In this document: piece by piece, positions 1 to 7,973 of the stretch
Layout of the letters: each line of letters begins with the position of its first letter
Position numbering within the stretch: the stretch's first letter is position 1
Origin: Symbiodinium natans
Lineage: Eukaryota; Sar; Dinophyceae; Suessiales; Symbiodiniaceae
NCBI GenBank assembly: GCA_905221605.1
Contig: CAJNDS010001405.1
Coordinates: 1 to 19,995, forward strand
Length of the DNA: 19,995 nucleotides
Reading direction: 5' to 3'
Notes under the pieces: model-generated
What the model was told of the DNA's origin: nothing
What the model saw: the letters and a program-made list of their open reading frames with translations, nothing else
Databases searched by the model: none
Program-made: the position numbers and the translations under genes

Positions 1-373
1 GGGGGGGGTGGGAGGGGGGGGGGTGGTCGGGGCATGCACTGGACCCTTTTAAACCACCTGAATGGATGGGGTGGGGGGGGTCAAAGGTCCAATTCAAGGC
101 GTCATGGGTGAGGGCGATGGGTGGCGGGGTTTGGGCATGCACTGAAGCCAAACAATGCAAAAACACTCCAATTCAAGGTGTCATGACCAGCATGCTGTGA
201 GAGCGGGTGAGGGCGGTGAGGGCGGTGGGGGGTCTTCACTGACGCCGCCCTGCTACCGCTGGGGTCGGCGGATAATCAGCACAAGAGTAGTACTACAGGC
301 AATCGAAAGAATAACGGCAGTACTTGTCATAAGGAAAAGAACCCTTACAATTCCTGGAGCCATAAACTTTAGA
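1..373. other. G-rich opening segment with imperfect internal duplication
   Basis: The first 25 bases are almost pure G. After that the segment repeats itself imperfectly: GGGCATGCACTG occurs at 30-41 and 133-144, and a 19-base block beginning TCCAATTCAAGG occurs at 88-106 and 167-185 with one mismatch. GGGCGGTGAG-like units follow near 205-230. An open frame runs from 155 to 379 (74 codons) but has no recognisable domain and ends in telomeric repeat. I see no convincing gene here. Confidence 0.55.
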
Positions 374-400
374 CCCTAAACCCTAAACCCTAAACCCTAA
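374..400. repeat. C-type telomeric array (CCCTAAA, about 4 units)
   Basis: About four CCCTAAA units are present, the last changing to CCCTAAG. This is the left flank of the 401-484 island, whose right flank is the opposite-orientation array starting at 486. Confidence 0.9.
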
Positions 401-484
401 GCCCGTGGTCATAACGGCAATAGTGATAATCATGGTAATGCGCGTTCAATGGCAGAGTTCCTTATCCCCTGCTACACCGTAATC
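401..484 (+). other. 84-bp non-repetitive island between inverted telomeric arrays
   Basis: This is ordinary-complexity sequence with CCCTAAA units on its left and TTTAGGG units on its right. The first plus frame (starting GCC CGT GGT) is open throughout and a second plus frame is open for 26 codons. It contains ATAACGGCAATA, resembling ATAACGGCAGTA about 100 bases upstream. No product is recognised. It is the first member of the C-array/island/G-array series. Confidence 0.3.
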
Positions 485-485
485 A

Positions 486-554
486 GGGTTTAGGGTTTAG
501 GGTTTAGGGTTTAGGGTTTAGGGTTTAGGGTTTAGGGTTTAGGGTTTAGGGTTT
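486..554. repeat. G-type telomeric array (TTTAGGG, about 10 units)
   Basis: An essentially perfect run of GGGTTTA units. The sequence then turns into C-containing non-repeat DNA (CCCTGACAACC). The perfection suggests a recent origin or homogenisation. The following 555-793 has scattered CCCTAAA-like words and no gene that I can support. Confidence 0.95.
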
Positions 555-728
555 CCCTGACAACCCTAAACTCCAGAAGGGCTTGCTTTGGTACCCTGAA
601 CGACGACGATTACATGACCACAACAAAGCCCAAAGCACCCCCCGCCCCTAAACTAAGGCATGCCTTAAACCCCATTGTGCATAGGGGTTTGCATCTTATT
701 ATACTTCTTCCTTGAGGGTGCGGCTCTT

Positions 729-886
729 GGGCAGCAGCTCGTGAGCCCTAAACCCGAACGAAACCTTAAACCTTCTGGGCAGCGGCTCAAGATCCCTAAA
801 CCCTAAACCCTAAACCCTAAACCCTAAACCCTAAACCCTAAACCCTAAACCCTAAACCCTAAACCCTAAAGGCAGCAGCTCATGAT
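729..886. repeat. Three short direct repeats around CCCTAAA, the last two flanking an 11-unit array
   Basis: A block of about 16 bases beginning GGCAGCNGCTC occurs at 729-745, 777-793 and 871-886. Each of the first two is followed at once by CCCTAAA, and the second and third copies flank a perfect array of 11 CCCTAAA units at 794-870. The flanks match at about 14 of 16 positions. This looks like a local duplication in which the junction gained telomeric repeat, or like a target duplication around an array insertion. Confidence 0.7.
794..870. repeat. Perfect C-type telomeric array, 11 units
   Basis: Exactly 77 bases of CCCTAAA in register, with sharp edges: GGCTCAAGAT on the left and GGCAGCAGCT on the right. 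Confidence 0.95.
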
Positions 887-972
887 CTCCTCAGGTGTAC
901 GAGCCACCAGCCCCCGAGTCTGGGAGCTGAGACGTCAGGGATGGTGTGTTGAGTTCAGGAAGGGAGGAGTTC
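871..972 (+). other. Non-repetitive island, exon-like
   Basis: About 100 bases between a C-type array on the left and G-type repeats on the right. The plus frame starting CAG CAG CTC ATG is open for about 36 codons up to the first telomeric TAG, with a mixed composition (residues such as VWELRRQGWCVEFRK). It has no known domain. It is classed as an island because open frames of this length are common by chance. Confidence 0.25.
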
Positions 973-1618
973 GGGTTTAGGGTTTAGGGTTTAGGGCTTA
1001 GGGCTTGGGGTTTAGGGTTTAGGGTTTCGGATTTAGGGTTTAGGGGTGCAGGTCTTCAGGGCCTATGAAGGGCTCTTTGGTGTGGGGCCTCCAGGCTCAT
1101 CTGGGCTTAGGATGTGAGATTTGGGAGGTTTAAGGGTTTGGGGTTCAGGGTTTGGGGTTTAGGGTTCAGGGTTTAAGGTTTAAGGGTTAAGGGTTGAGGG
1201 CTTCTAAGCTAGGTAGGCCCGTCTATATGTCCCCTTTCTTGTTCTAAGAGGATCATATTTTAAGAGTCTTTTGCAGAGGGCTTTCAGGTGCTTCTAACCT
1301 AGCAGGACGTAGGGCCCTAATTCCCTCATTTCTAGGTGGGACTTTCCCACAACTTTGTCACTTTTTTAGTTTTGGGGGGTTCCGCGTATTCATATTAAGG
1401 AGCTAGAACTTAAACGTTTCTTGCGGGGTTAAAGAGCAACCAAGATTCAGGGGGTTTAGCGAGAGAGGCTAATTTTGGGGGGTTCTCATGTTTCTACGGA
1501 ATGTAGAGCTATAACATGGAAGAGCAGCAGCTGCGAAACTTAAGCCCTAAAAGCCCTAAACCCCCCTAAACCCCCCTAAACCCCCCTAAACCCCTAAACC
1601 TTAAACCCTAAACCCTAA
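973..1618. repeat. Degenerate G-type repeats, intervening DNA, then C-type variants
   Basis: At 973-1050 and 1135-1200 there are degenerate TTTAGGG copies. A stretch of about 330 bases (1201-1530) follows with T/G-rich sequence and no gene. At 1545-1618 there are C-type units, including three exact 10-mers CCCCCCTAAA (1561-1590). The segment starts G/T-rich and ends C/A-rich. Confidence 0.7.
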
Positions 1619-1718
1619 CTTCCCCAAGCTCGAAGACTCGCAGACCGAGATCCAAATGCAACAGCCCCGTTGTCAAACCCCGCAACCTCGACCGCCTGGC
1701 TAGGTTAGGGTAGATTCG
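1619..1718 (+). other. Non-repetitive island, exon-like
   Basis: The island follows CCCTAACTTCCCCAAG, which reads as a branch-point-like CTAAC plus a pyrimidine stretch ending in AG, and is followed by TTTAGGG repeats from about 1719. One plus frame (AAC TTC CCC AAG CTC GAA) is open for 28 codons with a natural-looking mix (FPKLEDSQTEIQMQQ). TAGGTTAGG at its end could be a donor or simply degenerate telomeric repeat. Confidence 0.25.
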
Positions 1719-1990
1719 TTGGGTTTAGGGTTTAGGGTTAAGGGTTTAGGGTTTAGATTTGTTTAGGGTTTGCTCAAGCGCCTTGGGGTTTAGGGCTCAG
1801 AGAAGGCTTAGGGGAGTTATTCATCCTACAGGCTAAAGCTCTTATAACCCACGTAATCCCGTTTAAAACCCAGCAAACCCTTATAACCCCTTTCTGACAG
1901 CCTGGATACCTTTGTAGTCCCTAATTAAAGCCTAAACCCGAAACCCTTAACCCGAAAACCGAAACCCTAAACCCTAAACCCCTTATCAAG

Positions 1991-2090
1991 CCCTCAACGG
2001 CCCTACGTAAACCCGTGACGGTTGTTGAGGCCGCCGAGAATGCCAGTGAAGAGAACGCCGTTCACGAGCCTCGGCGTGGAGAGTTGCTGG
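1991..2090 (+). CDS. Candidate internal exon, unknown protein
   Basis: I do not recognise the product. The frame starting CCC TCA ACG is open for 33 codons across the island between a C-type array (left, about 1930-1980) and a G-type array (right, from 2091). The encoded stretch contains VTVVEAAENASEENAVHEPR: charged, low in repeats and unlike the frames of the telomeric DNA. The left edge ends in ATCAAG, a possible acceptor. The right edge is CTGG followed by GTTTAG, a possible weak donor made by the telomeric repeat itself. The alternative is non-coding unique DNA. Confidence 0.33.
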
Positions 2091-2515
2091 GTTTAGGGTT
2101 TAGGGTTTAGGGTTTTTGCGGCTTCAGGGCTTTCTTGAGAACAGCGGTTTCAGGGTTAAGGGGCTTTGGCTACTTTGTGGGGTTTCGGGGATCAGGGCTT
2201 AGGGTTTAGGGTTAAGGGATCAGGGCCTTTGAGGTTTTAAGGCGGTCTGTCTGTTTTTGTTGGTCGTTATGGTGTGGATGTGTAGCCTGTGACTTGATTT
2301 CCAGGGCTTCGGGGTTGCAGGTAGGCCTGCAGGGCTTGGTCTTCCGGCATTCTGTGCCTTAAAGGTATTCATGGGTTCTGTTGGAGTTGGGCTTGGGGGG
2401 GGGGCGGGGGGGGGTTGAGGGAGAGCTAGACAGCAGCCTTACTTGCATGATGCCTTATATCCCCAATTCAATTTCGAATCGAAACTCGCCACAACTCCCA
2501 TTCAAGTCGAACCTG
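2091..2515. other. Gene-free stretch, G/T-rich then A/C-rich
   Basis: It starts with four TTTAGGG-type units, continues with G/T-rich sequence carrying further degenerate copies (2190-2220) and a run of about 20 G with a single C near 2395-2414. It then turns A/C-rich (2455-2515) before the next C-type array. I see no gene. The compositional mirror is what an intron or insertion with telomeric inverted ends would show. Confidence 0.4.
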
Positions 2516-2567
2516 AACCCTAAACCCTTAACCCTTAACCCTAAACCCTAAACCCTAAACCCTGCAG

Positions 2568-2654
2568 AAAAATAACAGAACTCCAAACGGCCTTGCCCGA
2601 GTCGGGCAGTCTAGCTTCCAACTTGGGGTGTTCTTGGAGGATTGTAGACCCTAA
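2568..2654 (+). CDS. Candidate terminal exon, unknown protein
   Basis: This follows CCCTAAACCCTGCAG, a good acceptor-like end (branch-like CTAAAC, then TGCAG). The frame is open for 28 codons, with residues including GLARVGQSSFQLGVFLEDC, and ends in TAA supplied by a CCCTAAG unit. The right flank is C-type repeat rather than G-type, so it departs from the general pattern. No domain is recognised. Confidence 0.3.
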   Translation, partial: KNNRTPNGLARVGQSSFQLGVFLEDCRP

Positions 2655-2712
2655 GCCCGAAACCCGAAACCCTAACCCTAACCCTATAGGGTTTAGGGTT
2701 TAGGGTTTAGGG
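2652..2712. repeat. C-type units abutting G-type units (divergent junction)
   Basis: CCCTAA-type units run directly into TTTAGGG units through the junction CCCTATAGGGTTTAGGG. The C-rich part precedes the G-rich part, the opposite of what two fused chromosome ends would give. It forms a perfect short inverted repeat. Confidence 0.8.
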
Positions 2713-2789
2713 TGTCGGGTTTAGACCCGAAACCCTGAGGATTGCCTTGAAGTTTTGCATAGAGGCATAAATTGTTTTTTGGTTGTCAG

Positions 2790-2935
2790 GGCTTTAGTCT
2801 AAGGGCAGTTACTTCGTATGGGCCCTTAGAAGGGTTTCCCTTATATACCCTCTACAAATGACGGGCCCATACATCAGAGCCCTTTAAAGAGGGTAAGGGA
2901 CCATATTCAGGGCCCATGAAACCATCCTCAGATTT
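2790..2935. repeat. Palindrome-rich dispersed repeat, copy 1
   Basis: It contains perfect inverted arms GTATGGGCCC at 2816-2825 and GGGCCCATAC at 2863-2872, plus TACCCTC/GAGGGTA. The core 2839-2888 recurs at 10884-10933 with the same length of 50 bases and about 44 matches. No protein is encoded. It is a candidate non-autonomous element or structured RNA. Confidence 0.6.
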
Positions 2936-2978
2936 CGAGTTGGGACCTGGGAGCTTGGGTGGTGGAGGCTGTAAGGGT

Positions 2979-3140
2979 TTCGGGTTTAGGATTTAGGGTT
3001 CCCATGTCAGACACTCGTGTGGCCTGCTGCTCACCGAGCCCGAGAACTCCGAACTGCACACGCTACTTAAAGGTGAAAGGGTTTGGGGTTGAGGGTGTAG
3101 GGTGTCCAAGGGTTTAGGGTTTTGGGTTTAGGGCTTACCA
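2979..3140. other. Island of about 70 bp inside degenerate G-type repeats
   Basis: The sequence 3005-3075 is non-repetitive between degenerate TTTAGGG units on both sides. On the plus strand an ATG at 3007 opens a short frame ending at AAG followed by GTGAAAGG, a good donor match. On the minus strand a frame after TGTGCAG is also open. The strand cannot be decided. Confidence 0.25.
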
Positions 3141-3332
3141 TGTAGGCGACTCGCATTCATGAACTTAATTGGGGCATGTAGAAGCCCTAGCTTCAAGAAA
3201 GGCCCCGCCCTTAAACCACCCCCTGATACCACCACACACCCCCCCCCTTTATACCCCCCCCATATACCCCCCGTATACCCCCCTTGCAAAGTCGTAAAAA
3301 CCACCCTACGCCCTAAACCCTAAACCCTACAG

Positions 3333-3407
3333 TGCTTCAAGGAATGCTGGCGCTGCTCGGCGGGAGGTCAGCAACTTCGCGTCCTCGCTTACGACCTCCA
3401 TCTTCAG
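3333..3407 (+). CDS. Candidate internal exon, cysteine-bearing, unknown protein
   Basis: This is among the cleanest exon-like islands. It is preceded by two CCCTAAA units and CCCTACAG (branch-like CTAAAC, then CAG) and followed by CAG GTGCCC. Between them are exactly 25 codons, phase 0 at both ends, with C or G in most third positions. The residues begin CFKECWRCSAGG and continue QQLRVLAYDLHLQ. Two Cys pairs are near the start, but no family is recognised. Degenerate TTTAGGG repeats begin at 3428. Confidence 0.4.
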
Positions 3408-3427
3408 GTGCCCGCCACTTCGAAATT

Positions 3428-4246
3428 AGGTTTAGCGTGAAGGGTTAAGGGTTTGGTTAGTAGGGGTAAGGGTTAGGGCTCAGAGTTTCTTTTTAAGGAT
3501 TAGGGGGCCGCCGAACTCTGCAACACCTTAAGCAAGAAGCCCTGGAAAGATAGTCTCCAGATCCTGAAGCCTGAGCCGTTTACACCAAGCCCTACCCCTA
3601 AACCCTAAACCCTGAGCCCTCAAGCCTAGACCCTAAGCCCTAAACCCTGAACCCTGAACCCGAAACCCTAGATAGACCCTCTTCAGCTAGGATGCGCAGT
3701 GGTGCCCTTACTTCCCCGTTCGAGGGGCAAGGCCCCTTATGAATTAAACAACCCCAAAGCACGAGGCTAAGGGATTAAAGGAGGGACCCTTATAAGGGAC
3801 CTTGCGTGTTAGTGTAGGGGCTATCTGCAGAGGGACTATACATGGTTCCATGTCGCCGTATCAGTACTTTGCTCCCCCCACCCACCCCCCTCCCCACACG
3901 CAAAGCCAATCCCTACACCTGAAAACCCTCAGCCCTAACCCAACGACCCTAAAACCCTAAAGCCTGCTGCCGTTTGAAGTCCTCAACGCCCTTCAAAACC
4001 CTATAAGCCCTAAAGCCCTAAACCCTAAACCCTAAATTCCTAAACCCTAAACCCTAAACCCACTCCGCCATGAACCCGGGGGTGGGGGGAGGTGGGGCAT
4101 CCGACGCGCACCTTACAAAGGGGGGTCATAAGATTAAGGATCCCTTTTGGGGGCCGCTCCTCATGTCCCTGAAAAAAAGAGGGCCCCCTCAACCCTAAAC
4201 GGGAGTTCGATCCTGTTTTGAGGGATTTTTTTAATCTGGGCCTAAA
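3428..4246. repeat. Degenerate telomeric repeats with short unassigned spacers
   Basis: G-type words occur at 3428-3480 and C-type words at 3590-3670, 3930-4060 and 4190-4200. Between them are spacers with no supportable gene. 3787-3798 is a perfect 12-base palindrome (CCCTTATAAGGG). C-rich CCCCCCACCCACCCCCC lies near 3874. A 77-codon minus frame (4040-4273) is largely repeat-derived. Confidence 0.6.
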
Positions 4247-4330
4247 CCCCAAACCCCAAACCCCAAACCCCAAACCCCAAACCCCAAACCCTAAACCCTA
4301 AACCCTAAACCCTAAACCCTAAACCCTAAA
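4247..4330. repeat. C-type array switching from CCCCAAA to CCCTAAA
   Basis: About six CCCCAAA units pass in register into six CCCTAAA units. The sharp switch of a single base between adjacent blocks points to block-wise expansion of variant units rather than random point mutation. Confidence 0.9.
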
Positions 4331-4430
4331 TGAAGGATTTAGGGTCTGGGGCTGAGGGCTCTAAAGATCCGATCTCAAAGCCTTCCAAACAAGTTAAGAA
4401 GTCGAAGCCTGCTTTGCCCTAAGCCTGACA

Positions 4431-4474
4431 CCCTAAACCCTAAACCCTAAACCCTAAACCCTAAACCCTAAACC
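4431..4474. repeat. C-type telomeric array, about 6 units
   Basis: Perfect CCCTAAA units bounded by CCTGACA on the left and CCCTGAAG on the right. Confidence 0.9.
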
Positions 4475-4584
4475 CTGAAGCTTTCCACTGGAAAGTTTTG
4501 GGCTTACAAGGTTCCTTCATGTTTGGCGTGCCTAAACCTCCTTAAACTTCTTAATAGCCCCCAAACCCCTTAACAACTTCCCAA

Positions 4585-4604
4585 CCCCCCCCCCCCCCCC
4601 CCCC
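4585..4604. repeat. Poly-C run of 20
   Basis: Uninterrupted C run before degenerate C-type repeats. Length is uncertain because homopolymers are error-prone. Confidence 0.8.
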
Positions 4605-4610
4605 ACCCTG

Positions 4611-4885
4611 AATCCCAAACCCTAAACCCTCAACCCCAAACCCTAAGCCCTAAGCACCCCAAACCCTAAACCCTAAACACCCCAAACCCTAAACCCTAAA
4701 CATCCCAAACCCTAAACACCCCAAACCCTAAACCCTAAACATCCCAAACCCTAAACACCCCAAACCCTAAACCCTAAACATCCACACCCTAAACACCCCA
4801 AACCCTAAACAGCCCAAACCCTAAACACCCCAAACCCCAAACCCTAAACATCCCAAACCCTAAACACCCCAAACCCTACAAGCCC
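4611..4885. repeat. Higher-order C-type repeat, about 39-bp period
   Basis: CCCTAAA units alternate with ACACCCCAA and ACATCCCAA variants. The order 'ACACCCC, two telomeric units, ACATCCC, one telomeric unit' gives a period of about 39 bases repeated several times, later degenerating. This is a satellite-like higher-order structure built from telomeric units. Confidence 0.8.
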
Positions 4886-4937
4886 TGGCCCAAACCCCTA
4901 AACCCTAAACCCTACACCCCCACAAACCCCCTAAAAA

Positions 4938-5087
4938 CACCCTAAGGCCCCAAATCTCCTCAAGCCCTAAACCCTAAACCCTAAACCCCAAACCCTAAAA
5001 CCACCCTAAGGCCCCAAATCTCCTCAAGCCCTAAACCCTAAACCCTAAACCCCACAACCACCCTAAGGCCCCAAATCTCCTCAAGCC
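4938..5087. repeat. Three-copy minisatellite (64/57-bp spacing)
   Basis: Three copies of a block beginning CACCCTAAGGCCCCAAATC and ending CTCCTCAAGCC start at 4938, 5002 and 5059. They are separated by CCCTAAA units. The spacing differs by exactly 7 bases (64 and 57), i.e. one telomeric unit, as expected from unit gain or loss in the spacer. Confidence 0.85.
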
Positions 5088-5156
5088 AGGGATGCCAAGT
5101 TGGGCAAACGCCGGAGCCCAGGTTCTGAGAGAAAGTTAACTTGAAATCACCGTAGT
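5088..5156 (+). other. Non-repetitive island, exon-like
   Basis: The island lies between the C-type minisatellite and a G-type array. The plus frame GAT GCC AAG TTG GGC AAA is open for about 18 codons, after CAAGCCAG as a possible acceptor and with CCCAG GTTCTG as a possible donor. It is too short for any assignment. Confidence 0.22.
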
Positions 5157-5355
5157 GTTTAGGGTTTAGGGTTTAGGGTTTAGGGTTTAGGGTTTAGGGT
5201 TTAGGGTTTAGGGTTTAGGGCTCACCTGCAGGGTTTGTGAGGGCATCTAGTGATTTAAGGGCTTTGAGGGCTTGCAGGGCTTTTTGGTGGGTTTTGCGGG
5301 GGTTTTGGGGTGGTTAATGTGTTTAGGGTTTTGATGGTTTGTAGTTAGCACATTT
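5157..5355. repeat. G-type telomeric array (9 units) and degenerate G/T-rich tail
   Basis: Perfect TTTAGGG units occupy 5157-5220. G/T-rich sequence with scattered variants then runs to about 5500. The 81-codon frame at 5356-5601 lies mostly in this degenerate repeat and has no recognisable domain. Confidence 0.9.
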
Positions 5356-5595
5356 TTGTGTTTGTTTAGGGTGCAGAGGACTGCTAATGTGTTTAGGGAG
5401 TTCAGGGTGTTTAAGGTTTTGTCATGTTTGTTGAAGGGTGTGGGAGCTTCTGTTTGTAGCGGTGTAGGGTTTTGTGTTCAGGGTTCGGGGTTTAGCGCTA
5501 GGGTAAGTTTAGCTATCCGGGCGCGTGACGGCTGTGAAAGCCATGTAGGCCAAGAGGAATTCAGTTGGTCGGCCTGTCTACCTCTTACTTACAGT

Positions 5596-5646
5596 CCCTA
5601 AACCCTAAACCCTAAACCCTAAACCCTAAACCCTAAACCCTAAACC
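5596..5646. repeat. C-type telomeric array, 7 units
   Basis: Perfect CCCTAAA units. It forms the left border of the gene-like island 5647-5997. Confidence 0.95.
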
Positions 5647-5997
5647 TGCTTAAGCCATGGGCCAACATCGATGGCCTCATCGAGGTTGCGCACCGGGGGC
5701 AGCACTAGAGGAGCTTCGGGCTGACCGAGGGCGAGTACAGGTGTGCAGCCCTGGGTGGCAGGCAAGAAAAAAAGATAGACAGAGAGGGACTGCAAACAGA
5801 CAGACGAAAACCGGATTCTACAACTCTCAGAGGCAAAGAAAGTGCCGCGGCCGCCAAGTTCTCCACCGCCTGGCTGGACGGCTTGGATCTTACTCCCAGA
5901 TGCGGGGTATGACAGCAATGCCGCTGACGCCTCCAGCGATGTCTCGCTTCACCTCTTCTTGCCCATTGAACGAAGCGTGGAGAGGGGGAGCGAGCAG
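5647..5997 (+). other. 350-bp gene-like island, no identifiable product
   Basis: This is one of the larger low-repeat stretches, again bordered by C-type repeat on the left and a TTTAG-type word on the right (5998-6004). A plus frame of 115 codons with ATG at 5657 spans it (basic, Arg/Gln-rich), and the minus strand has a 92-codon frame. An alternative reading has shorter segments in other plus frames joined by a GT-AG intron from about 5742 to 5830: GAGTACAG GTGTGC at the left and CTACAACTCTCAG at the right. None of these resembles a family I know. Confidence 0.25.
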
Positions 5998-6004
5998 GGT
6001 TTAG

Positions 6005-6240
6005 TTTGTTGTCTTTGGTCTGGGTTCGTTGATGTTTCCTTTACTTGTGTGCGTGTGTGTTATGTGGGACCGGTTTGATACATTGTGTTGCTGGCCGTGT
6101 TTTTGTAACTCGTGGTTTCTTGTTCTTGAGCCGGGGGGGGCGCGGGGGGGCAGGGTTGGCGGTTTGGGGATTAAACCCCCAGGTTCGGGATTTGAGTACG
6201 GCTTGTGAGGCACACAGACACTCGTTATACCGGCATACGC
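6005..6240. other. G/T-rich stretch with poly-G run
   Basis: It contains a GTGTGCGTGTGTG stretch near 6046-6060 and a G-rich block at 6133-6150. Overlapping 66-78-codon frames exist on both strands but none is recognised. I cannot support a gene here. Confidence 0.3.
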
Positions 6241-6484
6241 CCTAAACTTCTCCTACCCCCTAAACCCGCAACCCCCAACCCTAAACCCTAAACGCTAAAC
6301 CCTAAACCCTAAACCCCCTAAACCCCCTAAACCCCCTAAACCCCCTAAACCCCCTAAACCCCCTAAACCCCCAACCCTAAACCCTAAACCCTCCCAAACC
6401 CCAAACCCCAAGCCCTAAACCCTAAACCCTCCCAAACCCCAAACCCTAAACCCTAAACCCTAAAGCCTACGCGAAACCCTAAAG
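6241..6484. repeat. C-type array block with CCCCCTAAA 9-mers
   Basis: Canonical CCCTAAA units are followed by six exact 9-mers CCCCCTAAA at 6314-6367, then by CCCTAAA, CCCAAAC and CCTAAAG variants. Expansion of a 9-base variant inside a 7-base array is seen directly. Confidence 0.9.
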
Positions 6485-6548
6485 CCTAAAGCCTTCGAAT
6501 GCCCAGTTTTGGATCCCCAGCCAGCACACCCAGAAAGCCCAACATACT

Positions 6549-6590
6549 TTAGGGTTTAGGGTTTAGGGTGTAGGGTTTAGGGTTTAGGGT
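6549..6590. repeat. G-type telomeric array, about 6 units
   Basis: TTTAGGG units with one TGTAGGG variant, right of the small 6485-6548 island. From 6591 to 6770 there is unassigned sequence with repeated GGTTCCCCAG-like words, and no gene. Confidence 0.85.
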
Positions 6591-6777
6591 ATGCCGTGAC
6601 TCCATTCAGGATACAAACCCTATACTTCCAAGGACCTAAAAATAGTCACGTTACCAGATCCCTTCAGAAGATAATCATTAGGTCCCCGCAAGTCTAAGGT
6701 AAAATGAGGTTCCCCAGAGTTCCCCAGACGGGGCATTGGGTTCTCATCTCAAGGTAAACACGAAGCCCTATACCCTA

Positions 6778-6818
6778 AACCCTGCACCCTACACCCTAAA
6801 CCCTAAACCCTAAACCCT
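6778..6818. repeat. C-type array, degenerate then canonical
   Basis: CCCTGCACCCTACACCCTAAA-like words become three or four canonical units. This is the left border of the 6819-6950 island. Confidence 0.8.
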
Positions 6819-6827
6819 TTTTGTTTA

Positions 6828-6962
6828 ATGACTTCCGGTGGTCTCCTCTGGCCGAGGTGGCTACCGTGGATCTTCGAGAAGTCCGTCACCTGGGCGCGGC
6901 GCCAAGAGTTCCGCGAAGACCCCACATCAAGGGCACAGGAATTTAAGGTTTACAGGGTTTAG
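6828..6962 (+). CDS. Candidate exon or short ORF of 44 codons, unknown
   Basis: The island of about 130 bp lies between C-type and G-type arrays. From ATG at 6828 a frame of 44 codons runs to a TAG supplied by the telomeric array, with residues including WIFEKSVTWARRQEFREDP. A second plus frame, reading DFRWSPLAEVATVDLREVR, looks equally protein-like, and the third is open too, so the true frame is unknown. The sequence after the pyrimidine stretch CCCTTTTTG is GC-rich, unlike its flanks. Confidence 0.3.
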   Translation: MTSGGLLWPRWLPWIFEKSVTWARRQEFREDPTSRAQEFKVYRV

Positions 6963-7052
6963 GGTTTTAGGGTTTTAGGGTTTTAGGGTTTTAGGGTTTA
7001 GGGTTTAGGGTTTAGGGTTTAGGGTTTAGGGTTTAGGGTTTAGGGTTTAGGG
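6950..7052. repeat. G-type array: GGGTTTTA 8-mers then canonical TTTAGGG
   Basis: Several 8-base GGGTTTTA units (6962-6995) switch to about eight canonical 7-base units, ending right at the border of the MITE-like element at 7053. Confidence 0.9.
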
Positions 7053-7145
7053 TTGGGATGTTCCCCTTATACTAACAGTCCTTAATTGGGACTATAATAG
7101 GGGGTACTACAAATCTTATTAAGGGCTGTTAGAGAAGGGAAAACC
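7053..7145. mobile_element. MITE-like palindromic element, copy A
   Basis: It begins TTGGGATGTTCCCC and continues with CTTATACTAACAGTCC. The other half carries AAGGGCTGTTAG, the inverse of the CTAACAGTCCTT motif. The centre has ACTATAATAGGGGGTAC. The right end is eroded, so the terminal inversion is only clear over the inner part. Copies occur at 16223-16296, 17546-17639 and 18292-18377. It is non-coding and about 90 bp. Confidence 0.65.
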
Positions 7146-7259
7146 CTTTTTAAGGCTTTCGGCTTTACTTGGCCCGGGCCTACGCCAAGCTGACGGTTTT
7201 GGCAGGTCGGGGTTTTTTGTAGGGTTTAGATTTCTGGGATGATGGTTAAGGATGGTGTT

Positions 7260-7735
7260 TGAGTTTTAGGGTTTGAGGGTTTGAGGGTTTTTGGGTTTGA
7301 GGGTTTTAGGGTTTTAGGGTTTAGGGTTTGTGGGTTTGTGGGTTTTTGGGTTTTGGGGTTTTTGGGTTTTTGGGTTTTTGGGTTTTTGGGTTTTTGGGTT
7401 TTTGGGTTTTTGGGTTTTTGGGTTTTTGGGTTTTTGGGTTTTTGGGTTTTTGGGTTTTGTTGGGGTTTTTGGGTTTTTGGTTTTTGGGTTTTTGGGGGTT
7501 TTTGGGTTTTTGGGTTTTTGGGTTTTTGGGTTTTTGGGTTTTTGGGTTTTTGGGTTTTTGGGTTTTTGGGTTTTTGGGTTTTTGGGTTTTTGGGTTTTTG
7601 GGTTTTTGGGTTTTTGGGTTTTTTTTTGGGTTTTTGGGTTTTTGGGTTTTTGGTTTTTTTTTTTGGGTTTTTGGGTTTTTGGGTTTTTGGGTTTTTGGGT
7701 TTTTGGGTTTTAGGGTTTTAGGGTTTTAGGGTGTT
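7260..7735. repeat. Long (GGGTTTTT)n tract, about 45 units
   Basis: After degenerate TTTAGGG and GGGTTTTGA words, an 8-base unit GGGTTTTT repeats from about 7350 to 7709. Interruptions include TTGTTGGGG near 7459 and runs of 8-10 T at about 7620-7665. The tract ends with GGGTTTTA units. Because 8 is not a multiple of 3, all three plus frames encode the same 8-residue cycle (GFLGFWVF), so the 127-146-codon frames are repeat artefacts. One G4-compatible strand runs its whole length. Confidence 0.95.
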
Positions 7736-7973
7736 TGGGTTTTAGTAGGGTTTAGGCGTCCGGAATGATGGCCAAGCATAGTGTTGGGTTAGGTTTCTGA
7801 GATAGTGTTTTTTGCAGTTACCAGTGATTCTGGAGCTTATGAGTTTAGGCACGTCGGGCTGCTCCCCTAAACATCCCACAGCCCTAATAACCTGAACAAC
7901 CCGAACCCCTAAATCCCAAACATCCCTAAGCCCGAAAACCTAAACCCTGAACCCTAAACCCTAGGCCCTCAGC

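Noticed and set aside
4040-4273. 77-codon minus-strand ORF
   Set aside because: Both ends are telomeric-repeat translation (GFGVWGLGF type), and the middle has no recognisable feature.
6120-6215. Possible tRNA near GGTTCGGGATTTGAG
   Set aside because: The T-arm-like word is not accompanied by acceptor, D or anticodon stems in the right positions. No tRNA or rRNA could be supported elsewhere either.
7281-7729. Three overlapping 127-146-codon ORFs rich in Gly, Phe, Trp and Leu
   Set aside because: They are the three frames of a GGGTTTTT 8-mer. Identical peptides in all frames show a repeat artefact, not a protein.
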